From Tetrahymena elliotti 4EA (Eukaryota > Ciliophora > Oligohymenophorea > Hymenostomatida > Tetrahymenidae), in the NCBI GenBank assembly GCA_000231825.2, contig JH720296.1, positions 1,253,666 through 1,317,665 of the forward strand: 64,000 nt of DNA, read 5' to 3'. Shown here piece by piece: positions 51,078-64,000 of this stretch (positions within the stretch are counted from its first letter, which is position 1; every line of letters starts with the position of its first letter). The notes under the pieces were generated by a model, which saw nothing but the letters and a program-made list of their open reading frames with translations, searched no databases and had not been told where the DNA came from. A program made the position numbers and the translations under genes.

Positions 51078-52721
51078 TTTAATATTAGCGTTAGCGAAAT
51101 ATAAAATAAATTACCATGCATATACGTTTATGGAATTATATTTCTTTACTGCAGTACCATCTTCAAAGTATTTTAAACTTTTATAATGATAATAAAATTT
51201 GAATCATTTATTTATTTTTGTTTAGTGGCATAAAATTCTCAAAGCCATAAGAAGAGATATTTAACAACAAATTACTCCAAAGAATTATTTTCAACAGGGA
51301 ATACGCGAATTAAAAATGGACACACCTTTTCATAATATTTAAAATGTATTTAAAAACATTTATTAAGATAATTTTGTAAATAATAGTGATATTATCATTA
51401 AAATTAAAAACTGAAAATTTACTTCATTTCTTTTTATAGGGTGCTATTATTACATCTTCGATTGTTTCATCTTATCTAAATCAATATAATTGAGAATTTT
51501 TCTAAAATCTTTATATGGATAAAATATTTTGTGTGTATTCTATTTTCAGCTTAATTTTTAAAAAAGAAAGTTTTCAAAAATAATAAATTATAAATTAATT
51601 AATTTTTACTTAAATGATCTTTACTTGAATATTATTATCAAACAAAATATAAATATTTACTATCTTTTCAAACAAAAAACAAATCGCACACAAAATTAAT
51701 TTAAAACTAACTCAAAAATTTATGTGTGATATGAATTATTTTTTTTTTTCTTCAAAAAAATGAATAAATACTTTTAAACATAAAAAAAGAATTATTTAAA
51801 AATAAATTCACAAATTACTTCATTCATGGTTTTGAGACAAGCATATTCTTAAATATTATATTATGAATAACCCTTCTTTAAAATCTAAAATAATCTTCTC
51901 TAATCCTTTAGCCATTCAATTATGTTTTAAATTAACATAACCAACAAAATTAATTCATCATCAACTACTTTCTTCTTATTTAAATTTTATTTCTTTATTT
52001 TTTATATTTGTTAATATCTTAAATTCAAATCTATCATTAATTTTACTTTTATTAATAAGTTAAAAATATATAAGATAAGTCTTTAGTAATATTTTAAATA
52101 GATAACAAATATTTACAATCAATTTTAAATTAAAAGAATCAACTTATTTATTTTAAATTTGAAAACTTTTTTTAGTATTAATTATTTTAATTATTCAAAA
52201 TTATTTAAACAGTGATAGTAATTCTTTAATAGACTGATATTAACACATCAGCTTTAAAGTTTTCAATTTAATATATTAATTCAATACTAAAACAATTACT
52301 TAAGCAAGATCCAATCCTTATGTCATAGGTCTCAGAATATTATCTAATATAAATAATATTTATATCTGATGACTAAATTGTAAATATTTTGAAGAAATTT
52401 CATATTTTAGGATTTTAGATCTGCTAGAAATGCAATAAAATGATTTTATTTTTGAGTGAGTATATTAGATTTGATTATATTAAATAATCTTCTTTATCAA
52501 TTCTTAGGATTTTCATTGTAATGATAAGATTGAATAAAGATTTATTGAATATTTTAAATTATTTGGTAGAACATAGAAAGTGAATATTATGTTTTAATAT
52601 AGAAGGAGGATCTTTTATGTAAGATTTCTGAAAGATCTATCTCCCTTTTTGAAATCTGATAATTATTTATTGTAATTAATAATATTCAAACAATTCAAAA
52701 TTATTAAACAAAATATTAGAA
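51078..52721. other. Divergent intergenic region
   Basis: Lies between the starts of the SAP18-like gene (-) and the thioesterase gene (+). A+T-rich, no supported feature. Confidence 0.5.
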
Positions 52722-53252
52722 ATGTCTATTAAATCTTTTAAGCCTCTTTTTGAATAATTCGTACATCATCCAAATTTGAAACATACCTTTGCTGGTCCTA
52801 TTTATGGAAAATTCAAACTTATTGAAGATCCTCACCCTCTCATTAATAAGGAAAGCCAAATATTATTAAAGTATAAAGTACCAAAAAGTATGTGCAATTT
52901 CTTTGGTGTTGTTCATGGAGGTGCTTTAGCAACTTTAATTGATTGTTCTACAACTCTTGCCATTCTTAAATCTGACGAAACTAGAAGATTGACTACTACA
53001 ATAGAACTTTCATAACATTGTTTATCTCCATGCAATATTTCAGAAGAGATATTAATCAAAGCTGAATGCATTAGAATTGGCAAAACTATTGCCTTTGCAT
53101 AAGCTGAGATTTATAATGAAGGAGGAAAGTAAATTGCTGTTACAGGTAGATAAACAAAATATATTCTCCCTAAGCCTTGGGATCATAGCTTTTTGAGTGA
53201 AGAACAAAGAAATAAAATGCAGCAACCAGAAGAAGAAAGTGAGAAGAAATGA
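52722..53252 (+). CDS. Hotdog-fold acyl-CoA thioesterase (THEM2/ACOT13-like)
   Basis: One exon encodes 176 residues. The PaaI-type hotdog signature is NFFGVVHGGALATLID, with His65-Gly-Gly and the likely catalytic acid Asp74, followed by RRLTTTIELS, the PCNISEEILIKAECIRIGKT strand pair and AVTGRQTKYILP. In this family the enzyme hydrolyses fatty acyl-CoA to free acid and CoA and usually acts as a tetramer. The N-terminus has no evident membrane or signal segment; a mitochondrial signal is not obvious. The C-terminal tail is charged. The first ATG is used. Nothing is missing from the active site. Confidence 0.92.
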
Positions 53253-53498
53253 ATTAATCTAATAGAATATTCATTTTCTAAGCTTAACTCTTAATCAATT
53301 TAATAGAAATTTTAATAATCAACATCAAAAAATTAACTTATTTGTATTTTTTTTGTTTTTTTATGTAAATTTTGAATGAAATAATTTTAAATGATGCAGA
53401 GTAAATATTATTCAAGACAAAAAGAATATGTTAACATTTACTTTATTAAGATTACTTTAAAATAAAAAAGAAATAATTTTTTAATTAAGAAAAATATT

Positions 53499-56400
53499 TC
53501 AATTTAAGAAATTGATTTTATCTACTTTTTTCTTATTTTTCTTTTCGTCTTCATCATTAATGTTTCCATCCTTGTCTGCAACTTCTACATCAGGGTTCTT
53601 TTCTTGCATCATCATAGCTAATCTATATCTTCTTCTAATAATGAATGTCTTAATATTCTTATAAATGCATATTAGTATTAAGGCTAGAAGAGCTACACCT
53701 AGTGGTACCATAATAAATAATGGTAAGATATACTTTTCTTCAAGTTTTTCAATAACTTTAGGGTCACCTGCATCAGTAGCATTTCCAATTACAAACTACT
53801 TCATAGGATAAATAAAAGTGAATGGCTCTTTCAAATTTTTAGTATAATTGGTCTCTAAGAAAACTACAGCCATAACTTCAATATAATAAGTACCGTTAGG
53901 TAGGTATGAGTATTATTCTGTGATCGACTCAGGATGTGTTGCATTATTATAATTTTTATAGGATTTTTTATAAAAGATATCAGTTTCATTGAATCCAAGA
54001 TATTTCAAAATAGATTGGTCCATATTACATTTAGCAAAGTATTACATGTAATTATCTTTATTTGTAATATGGATGAGATAAGTAAATCCTTAAGGATTAT
54101 AAGGAGAATCTACACAACCATTGGCACATTAAATAGCTCCAAACCAAACTTTTATTTCACTAACATATTAATCAAGAGCTTAGTCATATCTAAAACTAAC
54201 ATCTGTGTTAATCATTCCTTCTACAGGTGTTCCAAAGATTTCATGAGGAATAACCTTTTGAATTATTCAAATTGATTATTAAAAAAAGTTTTTAAAATTT
54301 TGAAATAAACGAATGAAAATGATTAAATCTATTACTGCTTTTTTATTCAAAATATGAGGAATAATCATGTAAAGAGAATTGATATTTCCATAAAGAAGGT
54401 CAGATAAAGATGATACTGATAAGAATAAAGGTCCTTTACTATCTTTTTCATAATTAACAATAGTGTGATCACCAATAAATCTAGAAGGTTTTGTACTTTT
54501 AACATCATATATTTGCTTTTCAACATTATCAATGGTGCTTGAAGCTTGGACTTTAACTTTTCCAATGCAATCAAATACTTCTAAGTAAACATGAGCAGGC
54601 TCATTAACGTAGAGCTCATAATTTTAAAATTACTTAAGTCTTAAATCCTATATGTAAGCATCTCTAGGCTCGATATACATAATATTATTAGCATTAATAT
54701 TTAACTAATATTTAATTTGAGTTGTTTTATGTATCTCATCTTAGTGAGAAAGTGAAATGATGTACTTACCATTACCAGTGAAGTTTGTGTAAATCTATTT
54801 ATTTATTATAGATATTTATTAGATTATGCAAAGAGAAATTAAAATATAATTTATTAAATACCTTAATCAATAGGAAATCTGAAGAAATAAAATCTTATTA
54901 GACACGAGTAACATTCAAGAATGTGGTCTTGCTTTATTAGTAGAAAATCTATATTTAAGGATTAATTTTAACATCAGGCACAGATTCATTTTTATAAGAG
55001 TTAAAGTATAAAGCAATATTATTTTAATGGGTTGGTGATTAATCTTTTGGGTCAACTACGAAATAATATTAATGAGGTGACAAATAGGACAGATAACCTT
55101 TCTCAACATTTCCAAGTTCTATTTATTTCATTTTAGTGATAATTGTTCCATCATGCTTCTTGTGATATATTTTTGCATATATAGTATAAATGCAGCCTTA
55201 TAATGCTTGAATACCTATATAGTAAGATCCTTTAAGAGAGGGATTTTTATTATTACGATGATAAGAAATAATATCTTAGATAGAAAGCTCAGCCTTTTCA
55301 TTATCTCTAGAATCAGGGAAGGAATTTTTTCTTGAAGAATATGCAATTAACTCTCCTGAGATAGTAATTATGTTAAATTCAACTCTATGCATAGTTTCAT
55401 CTTCTTAATTAATAGTAAACTTAAAGTATTCTTTTTCTCCTTCAAGCAAATAATATCTGTGTTCTTCATTTTCTCTGAGTTAAATAGGTTGAATGGTATG
55501 CTTTGCTAACAAACGATATTTGTTTTATCCTTTGAATAAACCTTAAACTCCGACAACGTGAATGCAATAATTCATTCCGTTTGTTCCAACACAATCATTC
55601 ATCTTATATGAGTAATCTAACTTATGGATTTTGCTTATTTCAGAACTTCTGAAGAAACTTGGCTCTGCTAACTACTTGTTATCAATATCTGCTTAAGTTA
55701 TTCTAATTTTTAATTGGAAAAATTATTTAATGAGTTAGATGAATAAATAAATAATAAATATTGAATTTACTAGCATTCTTCTAATTTTGTGGCATTAACA
55801 CAACGTTTTAGGAAAAGTTGGGAATCACCTTGAATTGTTGAAAGCTTTACAGTTATATTAGTGTCTGCTTATTATTCTTATAAAGGCAATTGATAGTTTA
55901 CAATTTCATTTTAAACTGTGTAACCTACTTCTATGCAATTAAAGGTTAACATTCTTTAGTCAAGTGAAGATGAGTAGCCTAGTAATCTAAAACTGGCAGA
56001 ACTTTCACCATAAACAGCTATGTAAAAAACTTCACCTATTAGTGATTTGTTGTTTATAGATCCTTTGGTAATTGTCAAGCTTTCCAAACCATCCTATTCA
56101 GTAGAACTCCATTAGTAGCTAGCTAAATTATTTGGATTTTCAGGAAGTTTATCATGACTGACATACAAGTCTGCATTACCAAAGTAAGGTTCGAGATCAA
56201 TTGAGAGTTCTTCTTTATCCCATTCGAATGTTGAAAAAGCAGATATTTCTAATTTGAAAAAACGAATTTGACCTTTTTTCACCATATCATCAACTGATTT
56301 AAAGAAGAACATCGTTCTAACTTTTTCAAAAGCTTCAGATCTAACAAACATTTTTGCTTTTGAAGGAACTTCAATAGCTACTGAGTATACCTATCCTGGG

Positions 56401-57311
56401 ATAAATTTATCAACAGATTTTTCAAGTAAGACAGATTATCCATTTAATTTAAGCTCTTCAGTGATGTAGTCATAGGACGAAGAAGTAGGACGAGTTGTTC
56501 CTTTGTTTACATACATGTTAAAGTTAGTAGAAACTTCATTGAAATTCAATATGTAACTTTCAATTAATATATGCTCTACATTTTCATTTAAATCAGGAGG
56601 GAGAACTATTTAAATATCAATCACATAAGGAAATTCTTTTAAAGATTAATAAACAACCTAACTATTTAATGGCTATGTAAATAAAGGGTCATATTAAACA
56701 TATATTTCGAATTAGCAAGATTTGATGCAGTGAATACCTAGGTAGTAGGTTTAGCTCTTTTGTATTTTTTCATCAGGTATGATACAAAAATCATGTCCAG
56801 TTAATCCACAATTAATATCATCTGGTTAAGACAAGTCAGGATGCTTATTTGTCTAAGAGTAAAACAATGCAGGGTTATGAGTGAAATCCTAACGACCTCT
56901 AACCATAATTACAATATCTCTTTTAGGGACCTTTTCATTAATTGTGAAGTAGAAAAATCCAGCAGGTTAATATCCGTTATTGTAAATTAAAGTTTTGTTA
57001 ATTTAATAGTATTCGCCAATATTTATTTATTTTAAATCATTATTTGCAGGATCATTATCTTTATTATCTTCTTTTTAATCCTCTCCGTCATTTTCATCTC
57101 CATCTTCTTCATCTTCTTTATCTTTCTCACCATCTGTTTAATCTTAACCATTACCATCAGTATCAGGTTATTTTTCCTATTCCTAGTCAGAGTTATCACT
57201 ATCATCATTTGATGGGGATCCACCTTAACCATTATCTGGTACATCTTGAGTAAGTACTAACCCTAGAATTAGTAATGAGATTAAAATAAACAAAATATGT
57301 TTAGTTTTCAT
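53499..57311 (-). CDS. Large type I membrane protein with acidic N-terminal segment
   Basis: Four exons (57311-55771, 55702-54862, 54794-54336, 54254-53499; introns 68, 67 and 81 bases) give 1199 codons, 1198 residues. Residues 1-22 (MKTKHILFILISLLILGLVL) are a signal peptide. Residues 23 to about 95 are Asp/Glu/Asn/Gln-rich (DKEDEEDGDENDGEDQKED). The ectodomain to about 1120 contains repeated segments of a similar type (INIGEYYQINKTLIYNN, KFIPGQVYSVAIEVPSKAKM, SLKGSYYIGIQALQGC) that look like ciliate beta-sandwich or P/prepeptidase-like modules, with scattered paired Cys. A membrane helix (about 1123-1145, PLGVALLALILICIY) is followed by RRRYR and a charged cytoplasmic tail with KKNKKK. Many NxS/T sites suggest N-glycosylation. 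Function is unknown: a surface or secretory-granule receptor is possible. Confidence 0.88.
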
Positions 57312-58956
57312 TTTCAGTGATTCGCTTTACTTATTTCTTACAAAAATTAGATTGTAATAAATATTTTTAAATAAAAAGCAATATTGAGATGAAAAATATA
57401 TTTACTTAAATTGGTGTTTAATTTACAGATCTTACGATTATGTTACGAATCCGATCTTATCAAATTCTTAATAATCAAGCAACTTTTTCTAATAAAATTT
57501 CTTCTTCTTTTAAAGCAAATTCTTATTTTAAATCTAATATATCAGATTGTATTATCTAGATCTTTTTTAAAAATCTTCTACTTAAATTACGTGTTTTTTT
57601 TGAAAAGTAAAAGTCTGCTTGTAAGCATATTTTTCAACTAATAAAAACTTTGTTTGTATAACCTGATACAAAATAATATCTATTACATGATTAATTTAAA
57701 TGATAATTTATTTCTTGAGATTTTTTTAAATTGAAAGAAAATTCAAAGATGAGTCTTAAATAAAATTATAAATTTATCAAGCTTTTAATGCTTTTGAAAT
57801 TCAAAAAAATATTTTAAAAATAAATAAAAGATAAAAATGTCAAAATAAAATAAATATTAGTTTTTAGTAATTTCTTCAAAATTTAATAAATGCTTTAGAT
57901 ATGAAAAAATTATTATTTATTTTATGTAAACGGCCCTTGTAAAGTATATCTGGATAATTATTTACATAAATATATTTAGAGTAACACAAAAAGATTTATC
58001 AAATTACCTGTCAAAATATTTATTTTGCAGCTTTTATCATTTGAATCTAAAAAACTAAAAAAATTATCGTAAAATAATAAAATAAATAATTACCACCTAA
58101 TTATTTATTTTGGAAATTAAATCCTTAAATTAATAAGTCAGATGAATCTCAAATCTAACAATAATTTATTATATTTTTATTAAAATATTAGAAATCGATA
58201 TCTATCATTTCAATTTTTTTTCCATTTATTTTTAAGAGTTTAACCTACTTATCAAAAATCTATTTTTTGTTAATTCGCAAAAAGTTTTTATTTTTTTATT
58301 TTTTTAATTTACTTTGCTCTAGTATTTTTTATTCAATAAACAACTTTTAAATATAAAGAAGATTAATTATTATTATTATTATTGGGTATTTATTAAATAG
58401 ATAGATATTTAAATTTCAATACATTTAAATAAAAATGAAAAATATATTATTATAAATTCAAGTTATTAAAACCACGAAATGAATAATTTCCTAAAAAAAT
58501 GAATAATTTATTTTATTAAGGAAAAATATTATTTTATTCTTCATAATTATTTGAAAGTAAAAAAATAAAACTTAATGATTTCTTTATAATTAATAAAATC
58601 CATCAATTCAATATAATTTAGATTAATTACAGGATATTTAGAGGCAGTAATTAAGAAAACAATAACAATATTAATAATTATAATAATAAGACTAATTAAA
58701 TCAGTATATTTTTCTTAAACAAAGAAACAATTATCCATATTAGAAGTTAAGACAAATACTTTTAGCTGTCTTTTAAAAATAAATTGCTTACAAAAAGATA
58801 TTAATTATAAGATAATTATTTTATAAATTAAAACAATAGCTTATTTCTATTATTTAGAATAAGATTGATATAAAATTTTCATTCAAAAAAATTATAAATA
58901 TTTATTATTATCAAGAACGTTCAAATATTGCCGATTGATAGTTTATTAGATTAATC
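57312..58956. other. Divergent intergenic region
   Basis: Promoter region for the membrane protein gene (-) and the coiled-coil gene (+). A minus-strand frame near 57620-57410 stays open and contains EFDKIGFVTQSQDL, which faintly recalls an EF-hand, but no flanking exons support it. A (TTA)n run lies at 58365-58383. Confidence 0.45.
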
Positions 58957-61188
58957 ATGAGTGAAGGTACATTTGGATTAACAGGAATAGATATAGAATA
59001 GAAATAAAAGATTTAAGAGTAATTATAGTAATCTCTGCCATAAAAAAAAGCTGTAGGAGCTATTTTACCAAAAGTAATTTAAATTTTGATTTTAAATTGA
59101 AAATATTCAAATTTTAATTGATCTGTAGATGATTTTTTTTACTTTTGATTTTTTAAAACATTTTTTAAAATTAAAAATAAAATAAATTATAAGAAAAATG
59201 AAGATAAAAAAGATGGTCCTGAGAATTCTTAAAAAAGTAATACAAAATTCCCTCCTATTGAGCAAAAAAAACCAAATTTGTAAGCTTAATCAGGGTAAGC
59301 CGGAAGTTAATAACAGAATGCTCAAAGCGGATAATAGTAATAATAAATGGGTTAATCCAATATGTTAATGAATAAGACTATAAGAGCAAAAAGCTCAAAA
59401 AGTATGGTGAATGTTCGTAAAATTGATAATTTAAAAACTTTCATTGATCAGGAACGTCAGTTACAAAGTGGAAATGATAAAATGAGCAGAAATAATAAGA
59501 AGAGTGATGTTAATATGAACACTTCTTATAGTAAGCGCTTGGAGTTGGAGAGAGAAAAGAGAGAAAAGAGGAATTAATTCTTAGAAGGGTATAGAAAAAA
59601 AATAGAGCAAGATTTTGATATTCTCTATAAAAATGATAATTATGATAATGTTGTTTCTTAGTTAAAAGTGTTAGAAAATAAATAAAAATTACAAGGAGAA
59701 ATAAGAAGAAACGAAGATATGCTTAACAAAGACTAAAAAGAGTACAACTAAATTAGGTATGAAATAGAATAGAAATAGAAGCAGTTAAATGCAATTTTAA
59801 ATTAAATTGAAAATTTGAGACATGTTTTTTCAACTGAAGAAGAAAAGCAAAAGCTAAAAGATCAGGATTAACTCTACTAAGATTATGATTAAAAATATGA
59901 AGATGAATAGATGGTATTCATGAGCTTAAAGCATATGATGTAAACTCGTAAAAAATTATTGCTTGAAGAAAAAGAAAGGAGTGAGAAAATGTATTCAGAA
60001 TATAGATCATTGGTTTCAGTAGCAAGTGGATATGAAGAATAGGTGTTAAAAGGCTAATAAAAGTAGAATTCGCTACAAAAAAAGATAACTCACTACAGTT
60101 CATTAAACGCCTTCAACTTAAATCCAAGATTTTAGGAACTTTTAGAAGATGAACTTAGTGAGTTTGAAGATAAGAATGCTCTTCATGAAATTTTCAAGCA
60201 TGAACAAGAACGCAAGGATGAGCTTGTTCGTTTAGAAAAAGAAGCTCGCAAGTAAGAACTTGAACAGCTCCATTTAGAAAAGCAAAAGCAATAAGATAAA
60301 ATTAAACAAGAACAGCGTTAAATGGAATAAATACTTAATCAAAAGAGAAAAAATATGGAAGAACTGCTTAAGATATCTTGCGTAAGTGATATTAGTGAGT
60401 TGTAAGACCGTAAAATTTTCCTTGAAAAGAGCAACCGTAATTTGTAAAAGTTCGAAGAAGAATTTTAAGAAGCTATTGATAATTAGAAAAAAGAAATAGA
60501 GGAACTCAAGACACAATTAAATGAACTAAAATATATCCAAAAAGAAAGCTAAAGTAATAAAAAATAGTAATAGCAATCTTAATCAGCTGCTCCATCTCAA
60601 GAAGAGCAATAATCATCCAAATAAAATGATAAAACTTTGCAAGTGATTGATGAAGTAAATTTAACTGCCAATGTCAATATTGAGAAATTCGAATAAGTTC
60701 TAATTGAGGAAGCAGATCGTTTATAAGATAAAGAAAATCAAGTTAAGAGATTAGAGCGTGTAGTTGATGAAATCTGTCTTGTTTTCAGTCGTATCTTGTA
60801 TTAACTTTAACCATAGAACTAAAAAAATAAAAACATTGAAGTTTCACGTAAAGACCTCACTAATTAAATCACTATATGTGGTTTAAAGCTTGAAAAAATT
60901 ATATCATTCTTAGCTAAAAAGAAGGACTCACTTCGTGTTGAAAGTATCAACACAGATGCTGATAACTTTTAACCTCCTGAATATGTAGGAATCAATCCAT
61001 TAAGCTATTTGAGATAGAGAGATTTAGAAGAGTAAAGAGAATATGAAGAAAATCAAGATCCTAAATTTGATTATAGAGAAGATGATCCTAACGAATTCGA
61101 AGCTGAAACATATTTATCTCAAATGCGTAATAAAATACATAATAATAACTTTGGAGATGAAAGAGATAAAGAAAATTTAGAGGATTGA
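58957..61188 (+). CDS. Coiled-coil protein of 703 residues
   Basis: Two exons (58957-59073, 59194-61188; intron 120 bases) encode 703 residues. The N-terminus (MSEGTFGLTGIDIEQKQKIQ) is followed by a Gln-rich linker and a Ser/Lys patch, then a coiled coil from about 130 to 460 with several helices (LELEREKREKRNQFLEGYRK, LEKSNRNLQKFEEEFQEAID), a short Gln/Ser linker near 500, a second coil (VNIEKFEQVLIEEADRLQDK) and a conserved-looking globular end: RRVVDEICLVFSRILYQLQ-like, then VGINPLSYLRQRD and an acidic tail (DYREDDPNEFEAETYLSQM). The ordered C-terminal block in a coiled-coil protein suggests a specific partner, as in ciliary docking or basal-body proteins, but I cannot name it. Codon use is moderately biased (CGT, CTT, GAA). 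Confidence 0.85.
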
Positions 61189-61955
61189 TATATATCAATA
61201 AAGAGATATTGTCTAAAAAATTAAATAGTTTACAAAAATCTAAAATTTTATTATAATAATCTTTTCATTTTTGTATCAAAATAAGTATTTTTATGAGATT
61301 TAATACAGATATATTTTAAATCCATCTTCTAATTTTTTAATGATTCTGCTAAAAACCAATTTTACACTTTAACATTCTTTTATCTTAATTTTTTTCAGAA
61401 ATTAAATTAAACTAAGCTTTTAAAAGTTTCTAATCACTATCATAACCACACTATATCAAAATATCTATTACTCTTTATAAAGTATAAATCTTTAAATTTA
61501 ATATTTACCATATAATCCTATTATGATTTAAAAATAAAAAGGTCATTATTAAGAAAACACCATTTTATTTATTTTATTTGCTAAGGTTGAAAAATTTTGA
61601 GATTGATTTTAGGTGCTTAATCATTATTTTTTATCTTTATAAATTGAAAGAAAGCTAATAAAAACTATGAACAATATTTTAGGTTACTATATGTATGTTC
61701 TTTAAAATATGGTAAGAATAAAATATTTATTAAATTTAAGCATAAAAATGTAAAACATAAATTATTAAATAAATTTTTTAATGATTTTTTACAGATTATG
61801 AAATAACGATTAACATTTTTACTGTTAGTTTTTTAAAATAAATTAATTAATTGATATTTTTTAGAAATTTTACTATTTGATGATGTTAATGAATTTGGTA
61901 TGAAATGAAGAAATTTAGTTTCTGTTAAAAACTAAAGTTTGTTATGAATTTTGTT
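61189..61955. other. 3' space between convergent genes
   Basis: A+T-rich DNA between converging gene ends. Nothing else was seen. Confidence 0.6.
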
Positions 61956-64000
61956 TCAAAATGGAGAAATTTAGGTATTTGTTAGAAAAGTTGAGAAAGT
62001 TTGATTTAAATCTTTTGAAACATCATTAAATGTATGATTAGTTACACTAAATTATTTCTATCCATTCGTATTTTATAATGTTTTGGAATTGTTTTATTAT
62101 CTAGGATTAGATTTTGATCTATAAGACTAGGCTGATTTCAATGGAGACCTAAAATAATTAATATAAGAACTTTTTAATGCCTCATTATATGGCTTTGTGG
62201 GTCCACTTTTAGTATACTAAGTTTATTATCCGTTTTTTGATGTATTAAAATTTATATTTGTATTTCCACTCTACATATTTGGTGTGTTTTGAAGTAATGA
62301 TTTTAAGCAAGGTCCTTATGGATAGCCACTATTGCTAGAGATATTTTTAAAATAGTTATCAACTAAGTTTAAAACTATACTTTCACTTTTCTTATATTGA
62401 ACTGCACTTGAAGGTATTTTAGTTTGTTCACCTTACTCGAATTTTTGCATTTATTGTAAATTTTTCTTTTTCTATTCTAGTTTTCTTTTAAGGTAGTCAA
62501 ATCTATGAGTTTACTAGCATATGCTTGAAACATCAAGCTTTACAGGATGCTTTGTATGTATGAGCTATTTGATAGCTTTTTATTTGAATTTTAACACTTA
62601 TTAGGATGTTTTTTCATAGTCAAGATCATACATCATACATTTTTAGTTAGAAATACTTAATGGAATCTTTTACTGAGTTTTCTGAATTTCTAACATGGCT
62701 GAGTATTATTTCCTTTTGCTCAAAGAATTATTTTATAAGTCATCATCTATTAATTGATAGTTGTTTGAAAAAATTAATTCATCTAGAGCTGAACTAGAAT
62801 GATCTCTTAAAAGTTGCTGTTTTTCATCAATTAATTATTCCAGATATGTGTTCGATTTGCAGTATTCATCCAAATCTGTTACTAATCTCTATTTGCTTAA
62901 ATTTTTTATTTATTATTTTTATCTTGGAGTTGTCTAATAATTATTATTTTATTATTTTCTAGATATACTCACTGATTTAGATTATTAATCTATCAAAAAA
63001 CTTTATTTTCTATCATTAATATCTTACACTTATAAATTGTTTCCTTTATTTAAGATAAAGCTTCTTCTTTGGTTTTCTTATCTCTGGTATATCATCTCTG
63101 GAGAAATATCTCTATTATACTGAGGAGTTTTTGCAATGTTATTTCTATTTTGAAAGTTATTTTATGTTTTCATCATTATAACATTTTCTCCTCTATTCTG
63201 ATTTTATGAATATGATTTCTCTCCATCTACACAAAATAAAGTCTTACTTTGAACATTTAAATTAGATTTATTTTATTTAGAAGGAAAAATATTATTTTTT
63301 TCTACAAATTAGGAATTCTAATTATTCTTAGCACTATTGATAAAAGAAGCATTTTAATTAAACTAAATTTAATTTTGTTTGTAAACAGTTTTAGGAGTAA
63401 ATTATAATTAATTTAGATTTTTTATATAATCTGATTGTTCTCTTTAATAGATAAAATCTAAAAAATTTATGTCTTACTCTTTCATCCCTCTCAACTCACT
63501 CCTTCTATGCTTAGATGAAACATTGTTTTGAGAAAATTAATTATTCAATTTAGAATTATTTTCCCCTTGATTAGAAAAATACTTTTGTTGTATTTCATTT
63601 TCCTATTACTGTTAACTTGGATTATTTAAATTAATTTTTTTTTCAGGAGAAATGCTTTAAGAGGGGTAAATTTGATATGAACCAAGTGCATTATAAGCTA
63701 TTTAAGTGAGATCTTAAAGTTTAGAGAAGCTATTTTAACTAGCCAATACTTATTAAAAGTCTTAATTTTCTTCAGTTAAAACAATGCTATTTACAGTACT
63801 CATTTTCCTTAAAATACGAGAAGCTCTCTATTTATTTTTAACAGTCATTTAATTCACAACCCTTTAATCAGGTTAAAGTTAAATGCTTGATTTTTTTTCT
63901 GGTTCTCTCAATCTATCTAAACTATATTTTTCTAAAGGATTGCCTGTTTTACAGACAAGCATATTAGCAGATTTTCCTTAAATGTATGGGCTTAAGCTTT
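61956..64000 (-). CDS. Gln/Asn/Ser-rich protein, 5' end at or beyond the window edge
   Basis: One open frame of 681 codons plus two bases runs from the right edge to a TGA at 61958-61956. It is rich in Asn, Gln, Ser and Lys, with phospho-site-like SPEKK and TPQ pieces and short charged helices such as LREPEKKSSI, NKQRASRILRKMSTVN, KRKLEQKKKNLQQMQKFEQ, and RDHSSSALDELIFSNNYQLI near the middle. No known domain, membrane segment or signal is seen. An in-frame ATG at 63962 could be the start, but the frame is open to the left edge of the reading, so the gene may be 5'-incomplete. The style resembles the 1442-residue low-complexity protein at 25959-30801, though no specific shared motif was spotted. 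Confidence 0.75.

Noticed and set aside
57032..57253. Lys/Met-rich and His/Leu-rich ORFs
   Set aside because: They are frame shadows of the acidic Asp/Glu-rich segment of the membrane protein gene.

Overview
The window reads as nuclear (macronuclear-type) DNA of an oligohymenophorean ciliate, most like Tetrahymena. Long protein-coding frames run through many TAA and TAG codons at positions where related proteins carry Gln, and every accepted gene ends at TGA. That is the ciliate nuclear code (TAA/TAG = Gln, TGA the only stop). The DNA is very A+T rich. Introns are GT-AG, mostly 50-90 bases, a few up to about 300. No rRNA, tRNA, telomere repeat or CRISPR array was found. Because an ordinary-code translation breaks nearly every gene, gene models were built by hand by following frames and splice sites; in every multi-exon model except the unresolved 3' end of the SmE gene the exon lengths sum to whole codons.

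Layout. 1-10.6 kb: a cyclic-nucleotide-binding-like protein (+) converges on a BRAP2-type RING/UBP-finger protein (-), then a gene-poor stretch with a decayed reverse transcriptase. 10.6-22.8 kb: three minus-strand genes, namely a nephrocystin-3-like NTPase joined to a coiled coil, a small split gene for the spliceosomal protein SmE, and a nine-exon coiled-coil protein. 24.6-30.8 kb: a secreted protein of six nearly identical Cys-rich repeats (+) and a 1442-residue Gln/Asn/Ser-rich protein (-). 32-41 kb: a CIAO2/FAM96 iron-sulfur assembly factor, a protein kinase with EF-hands, an unrecognised 206-residue protein and an amino acid transporter. 41-51 kb: sparse, with a 142-residue unrecognised protein, a VHS-like protein and a SAP18-like protein. 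52-64 kb: a hotdog thioesterase, a large type I membrane protein, a coiled-coil protein and a Gln/Asn-rich protein that runs off the right edge.

The genes are neighbours rather than an operon or one pathway. Housekeeping functions (splicing, Fe-S targeting, histone deacetylase complex, acyl-CoA hydrolysis, amino acid transport) are mixed with ciliate-type coiled-coil, low-complexity and surface or secreted proteins. I see no complete, clearly new system. The most unusual items are the repeat-homogenised Cys-rich secreted protein, the NTPase/coiled-coil fusion with an altered P-loop, the RING finger with a 58-residue insertion, and small genes hidden in apparently empty DNA.
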